From NCBI GenBank assembly GCA_035438985.1, contig DAORJK010000006.1:1-64000 (forward strand): a stretch of 64,000 nt of DNA, in the 5' to 3' direction. This DNA is from UBA4408 sp002389785 (GTDB lineage: Bacteria; Bacteroidota; Bacteroidia; UBA4408). The notes below the pieces were generated by a model. It was not told where the DNA came from and ran no database searches. It was given only the letters and a program-made list of their open reading frames with translations. The position numbers and the translations under genes were made by a program. Positions 27,932 to 35,872 of the stretch are shown here, one piece after another (position 1 is the stretch's first letter; each line of letters starts with the position of its first letter).

Positions 27932-29842
27932 ATGAATTATTTATCGATTGAAAATCTCACCAAAACTTATGGTGAAAAAACGCTTTTTAAGAATATTAGT
28001 TTTGGAATTGAACAAGGACAGAAGCTTGCTTTAATTGCGAAAAATGGTTCAGGAAAAAGTACCTTACTTAAAATTATTTGTGGTAAAGACATCCCCGACA
28101 GCGGCAACATTGTGAGCCGAAACGGAATTTCAATTGCTTACCTCGATCAGGATCCGCAGTTTGATGAACAGAGCAATGTAATTGAAAATATTTTTCGTGC
28201 AGACAATCCCATACTGAAAATAATTAAGGAATATGAGTTTTGCTTGGAAGAAGTAAACCTTAATCCAAGTGCTGAGAATTTAGAAAAGTTGCAACAAATT
28301 TCAGCTCAAATGGATGATGCAGCAGCTTGGGATTATGATGTAAAAGTGAAACAGATATTGTTTGAACTAAAAGTTACCAACTTACACCAGGCCATCTCAG
28401 AAACTTCCGGCGGACAGCGTAAGCGCGTTGCTTTGAGTCGTGTATTGATTGAAGCACCCGATTTGCTAATCATGGATGAACCCACCAACCATCTTGATTT
28501 AGCAATGGTTGAATGGCTTGAGAACTATTTAGCACGACAGGATATGGCCTTACTTATGGTAACGCATGATCGATATTTTTTAGACAATGTATGTGATGAA
28601 ATTATTGAATTGGATAATCATCAGTTGTATCGATACAAAGGGAATTACTCCTATTTTTTAGAAAAGAAAGCCGAACGCGAATTTAACGAAGGACGCGAAA
28701 CCGATAAAGCACGCAACTTGATGCGCACCGAAATTGAATGGATGCGCAGAATGCCCAAGGCCAGGGGTACCAAGTCGAAAGCTCGAATTGATGCATTTTA
28801 TGATTTAAAAGACAAGGCTGCCGGAAAGGCAAAACAACAGGCTTTACAGCTAAATGTAAAAATGAACCGCATTGGAGGCAAGGTAATTGAGCTTAAAAAA
28901 TTGTATAAAAATTTTGGCGATTTAAAGGTGGTAAAAGGATTTGACTATACTTTTAAAACCGGTGAACGTATAGGCATTGTTGGCAAAAACGGGGTTGGAA
29001 AATCTACATTTCTAAATATGCTCATGGGTATTGAGCAAGCCGACTCGGGTAAAATAAACGTGGGAGAAACAGTGGTTTTTGGCTACTATTCGCAACAAGG
29101 AATGATATTGAATGAGGATAAGCGGGTGATTGAAGTTGTAAAAGAAATTGCCGATGTTATTCCCATGGGCGACGGTAGTAAAATTACTGCTTCGCAGTTC
29201 TTGCAACTTTTTCAGTTTCCTCCCGACTCGCAATATACCTATGTAAGTAAGCTTAGTGGAGGTGAAAAGCGCAGGCTTTATTTGTTAACGGTGTTGATGA
29301 AGAATCCCAATTTTTTGATTCTGGATGAGCCTACAAATGATTTGGATTTACTGACTTTGAATACCCTGGAAGATTTTTTATTAAACTTTAAAGGCTGTTT
29401 GCTAATTGTTTCGCACGATCGTTATTTTATGGATAAGTTAGTAGATAGCCTATTTGTATTTGAAGGTGAAGGTATTATATCGGGTTTCACCGGAAATTAT
29501 GCAGAGTATCGCGATAAGCAAGAAGAGCTTGAAAGAATAGAAAAGGAAAACTCAAAACTTAAAAATAAATCAGTTTCAATAGAAAACGCTGAAGTTCCTT
29601 CGAACATCGCAGCTAGTGAAAAAAAGAACAAACTATCCTTTAAAGAAAAATATGAATTGGAGCAACTCGAAAAGGAAATTCCTGTTTTAGAAAAAGAAAA
29701 AGAACAACTTACTGAAAAAATGAATATTGCATCAGGAAATCATCTGGAACTACAACAAGCTGCAGAGCGATTTGCAGAAGTTAGCAATTTGCTGGATGAA
29801 AAATCGATGCGTTGGCTAGAGTTGAGTGAATTAGTTGAATAA
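27932..29842 (+). CDS. ABC-F family ATPase (Uup-like)
   Basis: The product is 636 residues with two nucleotide-binding domains and no membrane segment, so a soluble ribosome-associated or DNA-related ABC-F protein and not a transporter. Domain 1: Walker A AKNGSGKSTLLK, signature TSGGQRKRVALSR, Walker B LLIMDEPTNHLD. Domain 2: GKNGVGKSTFLN, LSGGEKRRLYLL, FLILDEPTNDLD. A charged interdomain linker lies at ~245-310, and the C-terminal ~95 residues are a Lys/Glu coiled coil, as in Uup. ABC-F proteins act at the ribosomal E site; Uup affects precise excision of transposons and ribosome function. Confident family assignment; Uup subtype likely. Confidence 0.93.
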   Translation: MNYLSIENLTKTYGEKTLFKNISFGIEQGQKLALIAKNGSGKSTLLKIICGKDIPDSGNIVSRNGISIAYLDQDPQFDEQSNVIENIFRADNPILKIIKEYEFCLEEVNLNPSAENLEKLQQISAQMDDAAAWDYDVKVKQILFELKVTNLHQAISETSGGQRKRVALSRVLIEAPDLLIMDEPTNHLDLAMVEWLENYLARQDMALLMVTHDRYFLDNVCDEIIELDNHQLYRYKGNYSYFLEKKAEREFNEGRETDKARNLMRTEIEWMRRMPKARGTKSKARIDAFYDLKDKAAGKAKQQALQLNVKMNRIGGKVIELKKLYKNFGDLKVVKGFDYTFKTGERIGIVGKNGVGKSTFLNMLMGIEQADSGKINVGETVVFGYYSQQGMILNEDKRVIEVVKEIADVIPMGDGSKITASQFLQLFQFPPDSQYTYVSKLSGGEKRRLYLLTVLMKNPNFLILDEPTNDLDLLTLNTLEDFLLNFKGCLLIVSHDRYFMDKLVDSLFVFEGEGIISGFTGNYAEYRDKQEELERIEKENSKLKNKSVSIENAEVPSNIAASEKKNKLSFKEKYELEQLEKEIPVLEKEKEQLTEKMNIASGNHLELQQAAERFAEVSNLLDEKSMRWLELSELVE

Positions 29843-29874
29843 AAAAAGCCGTTACCTATAAAGAGTAACGGCTT
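29843..29874 (-). terminator. terminator of the small hypothetical gene
   Basis: A ten-base stem AAGCCGTTAC/GTAACGGCTT (29846-29855 with 29865-29874). The T run follows only on the minus strand (A tract at 29841-29847), so it serves the gene at 29894-30253. Confidence 0.8.
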
Positions 29875-29893
29875 CCAACTTTCTAAAAATCTA

Positions 29894-30253
29894 TTATACC
29901 AAGGTATTTTCGGGTTCAAAAGCAAAAATATTGGTAGCATCAGCTGCAACTGCCGGCTTTTCTTTACTTTCTTTCAGAATTTCTTTAGGCTCCGACTTTT
30001 TAGTTTCCTTAACTATTGGACTTACGTATGGCAAACCAACTATTTCGCTTTTTATTTCTTTAAGAAACATACCGAAATGAATCGCTTTTTTAACATTGGT
30101 AATATTTACCTCAATTTTCCATTCGTCAATTCCTACGGTCTTAGGCTTTACTGTAAATTCAACTTCATTTTCTAAGCAGTAATCCATTACCGATTGTATA
30201 TTTTTTCTTTTTACTGCAACCATTGGCAGTTCTTCGTTCATAAATGCGTTCAT
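29894..30253 (-). CDS. hypothetical protein, 119 residues
   Basis: I do not recognise this protein. Residues 1-85 look like a small alpha/beta fold (KRKNIQSVMDYCLENEVEFT, then WKIEVNITNVKKAIHFGMFL). Residues ~85-105 are a Lys/Glu-rich linker, and the C-terminus is hydrophobic/acidic (NIFAFEPENTLV). No signal peptide or membrane segment. It is a single gene with a clear terminator, which supports it as real. Starting at the second Met (30241, MNEELPMVAV) is also possible. Confidence 0.7.
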   Translation of the reverse strand: MNAFMNEELPMVAVKRKNIQSVMDYCLENEVEFTVKPKTVGIDEWKIEVNITNVKKAIHFGMFLKEIKSEIVGLPYVSPIVKETKKSEPKEILKESKEKPAVAADATNIFAFEPENTLV

Positions 30254-30436
30254 GCGAGTAGTATTTAATTTTTACACTTGTAAAAGTAAGGGAATAAAGT
30301 TAAAATTTTAAGAGAATATTTTTCAACAATCCTTTTATTTTTAATCAAAATTACAGGGGGTAAATCCATTTTCTATAAAAAACCGGCAAGCGCTGCATCC
30401 CCATCTTTACCGTTAATGATCAGAACAAATAAATTT

Positions 30437-30444
30437 TATATTTG
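30437..30444 (+). promoter_or_regulatory. candidate -7 promoter box (TATATTTG)
   Basis: A perfect TAnnTTTG match 23 bases upstream of the ATG of the SGNH hydrolase gene. Confidence 0.45.
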
Positions 30445-30467
30445 CCTTTATTAATTGATAAAATTGT

Positions 30468-31064
30468 ATGAATTGGGAAACCTTGCTGTCATTTGGAGAT
30501 AGTATCACTTTCGGAGCTAGAAGCTACCTATCCTATCCTGAAATTTGCGGTTCCATCTTGGAAGAAAAATTACAAAAAAACTGGCATGTAATTAATCATT
30601 CGGTAAGTGGTTATACTACCATGGACTTGGTGCGTTCATTAAACCCATTGATGCATAATTACAAATCCGCAAATCCCAGTATTATTACGGTTATGATAGG
30701 CACAAATGATATAAAAATGAATGTATCATTAAACGAATTTAAGATAGCGTACAAGCAACTTATAATAAAACTAAAACTACTTTCAATTAATAACAACATT
30801 GTTCTTCTAAAAATTCCTTCGTTTAAACAAAAGGTTTCCTATCCTTATAATTTTGCAATGAATAGTCAAATAGATGTATTCAATTCATGCATTGAAAAAT
30901 TAGCCCTTGAAAATAATTTAGCTAGTTTTTCATTTTGTTTTAAAGATGAAGATCACTTTGATGGTGTTCATTTAAACTCTATTGGATGCGCTTCAGCAGC
31001 TTTGCAACTCGGTAATCTCATTTTAAAAGATAAAGGTTTTGAAAGTATTACAACTTTGCCATAA
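30468..31064 (+). CDS. SGNH/GDSL-family hydrolase
   Basis: The product is 198 residues without a signal peptide. Block I is LLSFGDSITFGAR with the nucleophile Ser in GDS. Block III is IGTND (VMIGTNDIK) and block V is DGVHLNSIG with the catalytic Asp and His (FDGVHLN). Blocks I, III and V are complete, so an active esterase or acetyl-transfer-related enzyme is likely. The next gene, a GT4 glycosyltransferase, overlaps its 3' end by 26 bases, which suggests joint translation and a shared role in making or modifying a surface glycan; that role is inferred. Confidence 0.9.
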   Translation: MNWETLLSFGDSITFGARSYLSYPEICGSILEEKLQKNWHVINHSVSGYTTMDLVRSLNPLMHNYKSANPSIITVMIGTNDIKMNVSLNEFKIAYKQLIIKLKLLSINNNIVLLKIPSFKQKVSYPYNFAMNSQIDVFNSCIEKLALENNLASFSFCFKDEDHFDGVHLNSIGCASAALQLGNLILKDKGFESITTLP

Positions 31065-32250
31065 AATGCCTTTTCCTGCGCAGGATGGTGGAGCTCAAGT
31101 TATACATTTTACTACCCAAGGATTACTAACAAAAGGAATCGAATTAAAAATAATCGCAATAAATCCAACCCGTAATTTTATTCCGCTTGATTCGCTGCCA
31201 ACTGAATATAAAAAATCAACCAGGTTTGAAGCAGTAACCGTTGATACCACCATTAAACCAATTCGCTTTTTATTTAATCTTCTAAAAAAAGAGTCGTATT
31301 TTATTGAGCGTTTTAAATCGGACGAGTTTGAAAATAAACTCTCGACCGTACTCTTAGCAGAAAGCTTTGATATTATTCAACTCGAACATCTATACTTATG
31401 CATTTACCTGCCAATACTACGCAAGTTTTCGAAAGCTAAAATTATTTTACGGCCACAAAATGTTGAATATCAAATTTGGGAGGGTTATCTGTCCCAAGTA
31501 AAAAATCCTTTTAAGCAATTACTTCTCAAAATTGCGACTTCGCGTTTAAAAAAATATGAGCAAAATGCCGTAAAACAAGTAGATGGAATACTTGCATTAA
31601 CAAAAAACGATGCTTCAGTGTTTGCATCTTTAGCTGCATCCATACCGATTGAAATTATTGCAATGGGTTATGAATATTCAAAATTAAAAGGGTACAATTT
31701 TGAAAATCAATTTTTAAATAAACCTGTAGTGTATCATTTAGGCGCTATGGATTGGCTGCCAAATGTGGAAGCAATTGATTGGTTTTTAGATAAGGTATTT
31801 CCACTATTGCAAGCGAAAAAAGCAAAGGTTAAAATTATTTTAGCCGGAAGAAATATGCCGAATAAATATTTGAATTATCAATCAGATATGCTTGAGTTTA
31901 TTGCTGAGGTAAATGATCCATTAAAGTTTCAAGAAGATAAACCCATACTAATTGTTCCACTTTTATCGGGAAGTGGAATACGCGCTAAAATTATTGAAGG
32001 TTTAGCCTTAGGAAAAACTATTATATCAACAAGCATAGGTGCACAGGGCATACGTTTTACAAATGGCAAAGATTTAATAATTGCGGATACTGCCGAAGAA
32101 TTTGCAAATCAAATTATACGTTATGCAGGTTCAATAGAAATGTGCAAATCGGTTTCACAAGAAGCACGTAAACTGAGTCGTTCTTATTATACCAGCGAAG
32201 TTACCTCCACAATGATGGTTGAATTTTATACTAAATTGCTTGAAAATTAA
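31039..32250 (+). CDS. GT4-like glycosyltransferase
   Basis: The product is 403 residues from a TTG start at 31039. This start is chosen because MKVLQLCHKMPFPAQDGGAQ is the standard N-terminal strand and loop of GT4/GT-B enzymes; the next ATG (31066) would remove the first beta-strand. The C-terminal domain shows the donor-site pattern IVPLLSGSGIRAKIIEGLALG, with E in the usual EX7E-like position, then STSIGAQGI. It probably transfers a sugar from a nucleotide donor in the cytoplasm or at the inner membrane. It overlaps the SGNH hydrolase gene by 26 bases. Confidence 0.9.
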   Translation: MKVLQLCHKMPFPAQDGGAQVIHFTTQGLLTKGIELKIIAINPTRNFIPLDSLPTEYKKSTRFEAVTVDTTIKPIRFLFNLLKKESYFIERFKSDEFENKLSTVLLAESFDIIQLEHLYLCIYLPILRKFSKAKIILRPQNVEYQIWEGYLSQVKNPFKQLLLKIATSRLKKYEQNAVKQVDGILALTKNDASVFASLAASIPIEIIAMGYEYSKLKGYNFENQFLNKPVVYHLGAMDWLPNVEAIDWFLDKVFPLLQAKKAKVKIILAGRNMPNKYLNYQSDMLEFIAEVNDPLKFQEDKPILIVPLLSGSGIRAKIIEGLALGKTIISTSIGAQGIRFTNGKDLIIADTAEEFANQIIRYAGSIEMCKSVSQEARKLSRSYYTSEVTSTMMVEFYTKLLEN

Positions 32251-32352
32251 TTGCAGCCTTTAGTGTTTCGAAAGGAAACTTATAGTTATTCAGAAATTTT
32301 ATGTAGCTGAAATCGAGTCAGATTTTAATTCAAGTGTAAACACACCAACTAT

Positions 32353-33348
32353 TTACGCAACTGCTTCGGTAAAATTGTACTGTTTCTCAATTTCATCCAG
32401 GGTAGCGTATATTTCAGAAATATCGTTTGAGGTAACAAGCTTCATTCGAAATTCTTTAAAATGATCCAGTCCTTTAAAATAATTGGTATAATGTCGGCGC
32501 ATTTCAACAATACCCAATATCGGACCTTTCCATTGGAGGCTAAAATCGAGGTGCTTTTTACAAACAGCAACACGTTCGGCAATACCTGGCTTTTGCAATT
32601 GATTACCGGTTGCGAAATAGTGTTTTATTTCATTAAATATCCAAGGATACCCGATGGAAGCACGACCAATCATAATACCATCTACTCCAAAACTATCGCG
32701 CATTTTTTTTGCCTTTTCAGGACTATCTACATCTCCATTTCCAAAAATTGGAATCGTAATTCTGGGGTTATTTTTTATTTCGCGAATCAAGGACCAATCG
32801 GCTTCACCTTTGTACATCTGCACACGCGTACGGCCATGTACTGAAAGTGCTTTGATTCCGATATCCTGCAAGCGTTCGGCCACCTCTCCTACATTTTTAG
32901 TTGACTCGTCCCAACCTAAACGCGTTTTAACGGTGACCGGCAAATGCGTGGCTTTAACAATTTCGGAAGTCATTGCAACCATTTTGGGAATATCGCGCAA
33001 CAAGGCTGCACCGGCACCTTTGCAGGCAACATTTTTAACCGGGCAACCATAATTAATATCAATTAAATCAGGTCCGGCTTGAGTACTAATAATCGCAGAT
33101 TCGCGCATTGAGTCAATCTCGCTTCCAAAAATTTGTATTCCAATGGGTCTTTCGTAATCAAAAACATCAAGTTTTTTAACACTTTTTGCTGCTTCTCTGA
33201 TTAAGCCTTCACTGGATATAAACTCGGTATACATGAGATCGGCACCATGATCTTTGCAAACCGCACGAAAAGGCGGATCGCTTACATCTTCCATGGGGGC
33301 AAGCAAAAGCGGAAATTCGCCGACTTGTATGTTACCGATTCGTATCAA
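32353..33348 (-). CDS. dusB: tRNA-dihydrouridine synthase B
   Basis: FMN-dependent reduction of uridine to dihydrouridine in the D-loop of tRNAs. The start at TTG 33348 gives MIRIGNIQVGEFPLLLAPME, the form usual for Bacteroidota DusB; the frame continues to a TTG at 33375, which would add nine residues. There is no ATG candidate. Key motifs: LAPMEDVSDPPFR for FMN, DINYGCPVKNVACKGAGAA with the catalytic Cys in ACKGAG, KTRLGWD, and SVHGRTRVQMYKG. Length ~331 is normal. The CPBP protease gene diverges only ~45 bases away, so promoters must overlap. Confidence 0.95.
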   Translation of the reverse strand: MIRIGNIQVGEFPLLLAPMEDVSDPPFRAVCKDHGADLMYTEFISSEGLIREAAKSVKKLDVFDYERPIGIQIFGSEIDSMRESAIISTQAGPDLIDINYGCPVKNVACKGAGAALLRDIPKMVAMTSEIVKATHLPVTVKTRLGWDESTKNVGEVAERLQDIGIKALSVHGRTRVQMYKGEADWSLIREIKNNPRITIPIFGNGDVDSPEKAKKMRDSFGVDGIMIGRASIGYPWIFNEIKHYFATGNQLQKPGIAERVAVCKKHLDFSLQWKGPILGIVEMRRHYTNYFKGLDHFKEFRMKLVTSNDISEIYATLDEIEKQYNFTEAVA

Positions 33349-33393
33349 GGAATTAATCTTAATTTTGGGCTGCAAATTTACGCTTTTATTTTT

Positions 33394-34323
33394 ATGGATA
33401 GATCACTACTCTTAGGCAATCGCCATCCGCTTTCGCAGTTGTTTATTTTTTTGGGAATTGCTTTGTTGTCGGTTTCTATTTTTTCATTTATTCCATTTTT
33501 ACTTGCTCAACCTTTGTTTGGAATAGATGCGCTGCACGATCAGGATTTATTTTCGAACCATACTACTCCGGCTTCCATTGCCTTATTAAAATTTATTCAG
33601 CTCATGCAATCCATCGGATTATTTGTGGTTCCGCCTTTGTTGTTTACTTATTTGTATACTAAACAAATAAAAGGTTACCTACAAATAAACCTCCCTATTT
33701 TTCCGCTACAGCTGGTGTTTATAACTATTATGTTAGTGGCTGCAATGCCTGCAATAAATTGGATGGGAGAAATGAATGCTCAATTAAATTTACCTTCTTC
33801 TTTGCATGGCTTAGAAGTATGGATGAAAAAAATGGAAACAGAAGCTGAAGCACTTACAAAGGTATTTTTACAAATGCCCAACATAGGAATTTTGCTTTTT
33901 AACTTAGTCTTAGTTGCTATTATTCCGGCAATTGGAGAAGAATTGGTTTTTAGAGGAGTGCTTCAAAAAATAATTGCTGAATGGACAAAAAACAAGCATC
34001 TGGGAATTTGGATTTCGGCCATTTTATTTAGTGCTATGCACTTGCAATTTTATGGCTTTGTACCACGAATGCTTTTGGGAGCTCTACTTGGTTATTCGCT
34101 AGTTTGGACCGGTTCTATTTGGATTCCCATTTTGGGACATTTCGTGAACAATGCAACTGCAGTTTTGCTAACTTATTTAGAGCAAAGAGGAAAAATTAGC
34201 ACAACAGTTGAAAGCATTGGAACAACTTCAGAAACTCAACTAATTGTGTTGTTTAGTTTTGCAATAGTTTTTCTTTTTTCGTTTTTGTTGTGGAGGTCAA
34301 GTAAAGTTGAAAAGCAAAGTTAG
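33394..34323 (+). CDS. CPBP-family intramembrane metalloprotease
   Basis: The product is 309 residues from the ATG at 33394; upstream frame is open inside dusB but non-conserved. It has about eight hydrophobic segments, inner membrane. The CPBP (CaaX protease / bacteriocin-processing, Abi) motifs are complete: EELVFRGVLQK (EExxxR), FSAMHLQFYG (FxxxH) and HFVNNATAV (HxxxN/D). Homologues cleave prenylated or small peptides within the membrane or confer self-immunity to bacteriocins. No peptide-pheromone or bacteriocin gene is adjacent, so substrate is unknown. Confidence 0.92.
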   Translation: MDRSLLLGNRHPLSQLFIFLGIALLSVSIFSFIPFLLAQPLFGIDALHDQDLFSNHTTPASIALLKFIQLMQSIGLFVVPPLLFTYLYTKQIKGYLQINLPIFPLQLVFITIMLVAAMPAINWMGEMNAQLNLPSSLHGLEVWMKKMETEAEALTKVFLQMPNIGILLFNLVLVAIIPAIGEELVFRGVLQKIIAEWTKNKHLGIWISAILFSAMHLQFYGFVPRMLLGALLGYSLVWTGSIWIPILGHFVNNATAVLLTYLEQRGKISTTVESIGTTSETQLIVLFSFAIVFLFSFLLWRSSKVEKQS

Positions 34324-34498
34324 GTAAAAATTGATCGTTAGTTCTCGATTAAACTAGCTTAATATTAAATTAGACTTTCGTTAGTTTAGGTGTGCTAAAC
34401 ATAACTTCACTAGTGAGAAATTCAGTCTTTAGTAATGGATTCATTTGTAACTGAATTTTCTATTCAAAAAAATTCGCACTGAATTTTCTAATCAAAAT

Positions 34499-34519
34499 AA
34501 AACCCGCCGATGGCGGGTT
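34499..34519 (-). terminator. duplicate of the tRNA-Ser terminator hairpin
   Basis: Stem AACCCGCC/GGCGGGTT (34501-34508 with 34512-34519) with a three-base loop; on the minus strand it is followed by a T-rich run. It follows the truncated tRNA copy, not an intact gene. Confidence 0.7.
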
Positions 34520-34530
34520 GAATTGTTTTG

Positions 34531-34546
34531 CGGAGAGGGAGGGATT
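34531..34546 (-). pseudogene. 16-base remnant of the tRNA-Ser(GGA) 3' end
   Basis: CGGAGAGGGAGGGATT is identical to plus-strand 34691-34706, that is, the discriminator base, acceptor strand and part of the T-arm of the intact tRNA. The rest of the tRNA is absent. It may be an att-like scar or the product of a local duplication. Confidence 0.7.
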
Positions 34547-34575
34547 AGTTACATGATCCCGTGACGTAGTGGCTT

Positions 34576-34617
34576 AAAACAATTCACACCTTTGGTGCTT
34601 TATTTTGATTAGAAAAT
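34576..34617. repeat. inverted copy of the tRNA trailer unit
   Basis: AAAACAATTCA (34576-34586) and the 19-base element at 34599-34617 are the exact reverse complements of 34519-34529 and 34483-34501. Between them the GC-rich hairpin of the other copies is replaced by CACC-TTT-GGTG. So the unit occurs three times in ~210 bases, the middle one inverted. Confidence 0.85.
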
Positions 34618-34623
34618 ACACTA

Positions 34624-34706
34624 TCAAAAAAATTTGTACTGAATTTTCTAATCAAAATAAAACCCGCCGATGGCGGGTTGAATTGTTTTGCGGAGAGGGA
34701 GGGATT
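34624..34706. repeat. direct repeat copy 2 (overlaps intact tRNA-Ser)
   Basis: Second copy of the 83-base direct repeat. Its right end is the 3' end of the intact tRNA-Ser(GGA) gene, and its middle is the tRNA's terminator and trailer. Confidence 0.9.
34659..34680 (-). terminator. terminator of tRNA-Ser(GGA)
   Basis: Stem AACCCGCC/GGCGGGTT (34661-34668 with 34672-34679), loop of three; 11 bases after the mature tRNA 3' end on the minus strand, followed by TTTTATTTT. Confidence 0.8.
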
Positions 34707-34777
34707 CGAACCCTCGATACCCTTGCGAGTATACAAACTTTCCAGGCTTGCTCATTCGACCACTCTGACACCTCTCC
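34691..34777 (-). tRNA. tRNA-Ser (anticodon GGA)
   Basis: An 87-base cloverleaf on the minus strand. Acceptor stem GGAGAGG/CCTCTCC with discriminator G. Anticodon stem CAAGC/GTTTG encloses the loop CTGGAAA, giving anticodon GGA. The long variable arm (TATACTCGCAAGGGTATC) is diagnostic of a class II tRNA. The T-arm holds GTTCGAATC. CCA is not encoded. Its 3' end and trailer are duplicated 160 bases downstream. Confidence 0.95.
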
Positions 34778-34835
34778 TACTGAAAATTTGGGGAGGCAAA
34801 TGTAAAAAATTAATTGGTATAGCAGTCTTTTGCAC

Positions 34836-35864
34836 TTATTCGGTTAACTCTCCACGTAAGGATTGGGTTAGGTGCTTTTCAATTTGCTTGCGTGTAAGCT
34901 TCTTTCCCAGCAAATACATTAGTTTGGCTACCGCTGCTTCGGTGGTTATATCTTTACCACTTACCACCCCTATTTTAGCTAAACCTTCACTGGTTTCGTA
35001 AGCGCCTTGTTTTACAGTGCCGGCATTGCATTGAGAAACATTGTAAATTAAAATACCCTTTTTAGAAGCTGCGTCTAGCGCATCAATAAACCATTCGGAA
35101 TTTGGTGCATTACCGCTTCCAAATGTTTCGAGCACCACTGCTTTTAAATCTTTGGTAGCAAGTATGGCATCGACCACATTTTTAGAGATCCCCGGAAAAA
35201 TTTTAAGTATGGCAATGTTTGTGTCAAAATCAAAACTTGCTTTCATTTTTAAGGCCGAAGGTTTTTGAATCCGCACATAATTGTATTTTATACTTACCCC
35301 GGCTTCGGCTAATATGGGGTAATTGGGCGATTGAAAGGCGTCGAAATGTTCGGAGTTGAATTTGTGCGTGCGGTTTCCGCGATACAGCTCGTATTCAAAA
35401 TAAATAGCTACTTCGGGTACAACCGGTTTACCCTTTTCTTTTGCAGCAGCAATTTCTATTGCAGTGATAAGATTTTCCTTGCCGTCGGTGCGAATCACTC
35501 CAATAGGCAATTGCGAACCTGTTAATATAACCGGCTTTGCTAAGTTTTCGAGCATAAAACTTAGTGCTGAAGCTGTAAAAGCCATGGTATCAGAGCCATG
35601 CAATATTACAAAGCCATCGTATTTGCTATAATTTTCCTGAATAATTTTAGCCAGTTTTACCCAGGTAGCCGGCTCCATATTACTTGAATCGATAGGAGGA
35701 GAAAATGAAATTGATGACAAATCAATGTCGAATTTTTCGAGTTCGGGTACTTGCTTTTTAATGTGAGCAAAATTAAATGGTACCAGTGAACCGCTTTTCT
35801 CATCTTGCTTCATACCAATGGTTCCACCGGTGTAAATAAGTAAAACTGATGAAGTGTTTGCCAT
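34836..35864 (-). CDS. ansA: type I (cytoplasmic-type) L-asparaginase
   Basis: Hydrolyses L-asparagine to aspartate and ammonia. The two catalytic threonine regions are present: IYTGGTIGMKQDE near the N-terminus and LHGSDTMAFTASALSF with the Thr-Asp pair. TGSQLPIG and RTDGKENL (catalytic Lys) follow. There is no signal peptide. The length (342) matches AnsA-type enzymes. It lies nine bases upstream of nothing else on its strand but is itself only eight bases downstream of the tatD-like gene, so the two form an operon; the tRNA-Ser gene follows 58 bases later. Confidence 0.95.
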   Translation of the reverse strand: MANTSSVLLIYTGGTIGMKQDEKSGSLVPFNFAHIKKQVPELEKFDIDLSSISFSPPIDSSNMEPATWVKLAKIIQENYSKYDGFVILHGSDTMAFTASALSFMLENLAKPVILTGSQLPIGVIRTDGKENLITAIEIAAAKEKGKPVVPEVAIYFEYELYRGNRTHKFNSEHFDAFQSPNYPILAEAGVSIKYNYVRIQKPSALKMKASFDFDTNIAILKIFPGISKNVVDAILATKDLKAVVLETFGSGNAPNSEWFIDALDAASKKGILIYNVSQCNAGTVKQGAYETSEGLAKIGVVSGKDITTEAAVAKLMYLLGKKLTRKQIEKHLTQSLRGELTE

Positions 35865-35872
35865 AATTTGCT

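Larger units (their letters stand above)
34464..34546. repeat. direct repeat copy 1 (tRNA-Ser 3' end plus trailer)
   Basis: This 83-base block matches 34624-34706 exactly 160 bases away with two differences (both C/T, in the ATTCGCAC/ATTTGTAC part). It contains a terminator hairpin and the last 16 bases of tRNA-Ser(GGA). After 34546 the two copies diverge completely. Confidence 0.9.

Noticed and set aside
33247..33393. N-terminal extension of the CPBP protease into dusB
   Set aside because: The added 49 residues are antisense to conserved dusB sequence and are not hydrophobic. The ATG at 33394 is a normal start.
34450..34706. Possible CRISPR array
   Set aside because: Only two full direct repeats, 83 bases long with a 77-base interval, containing tRNA sequence and an inverted copy. 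There is no cas gene.
34605..35001. Plus-strand frames across tRNA-Ser(GGA)
   Set aside because: They read through the tRNA and the antisense of ansA. The cloverleaf explains the sequence.
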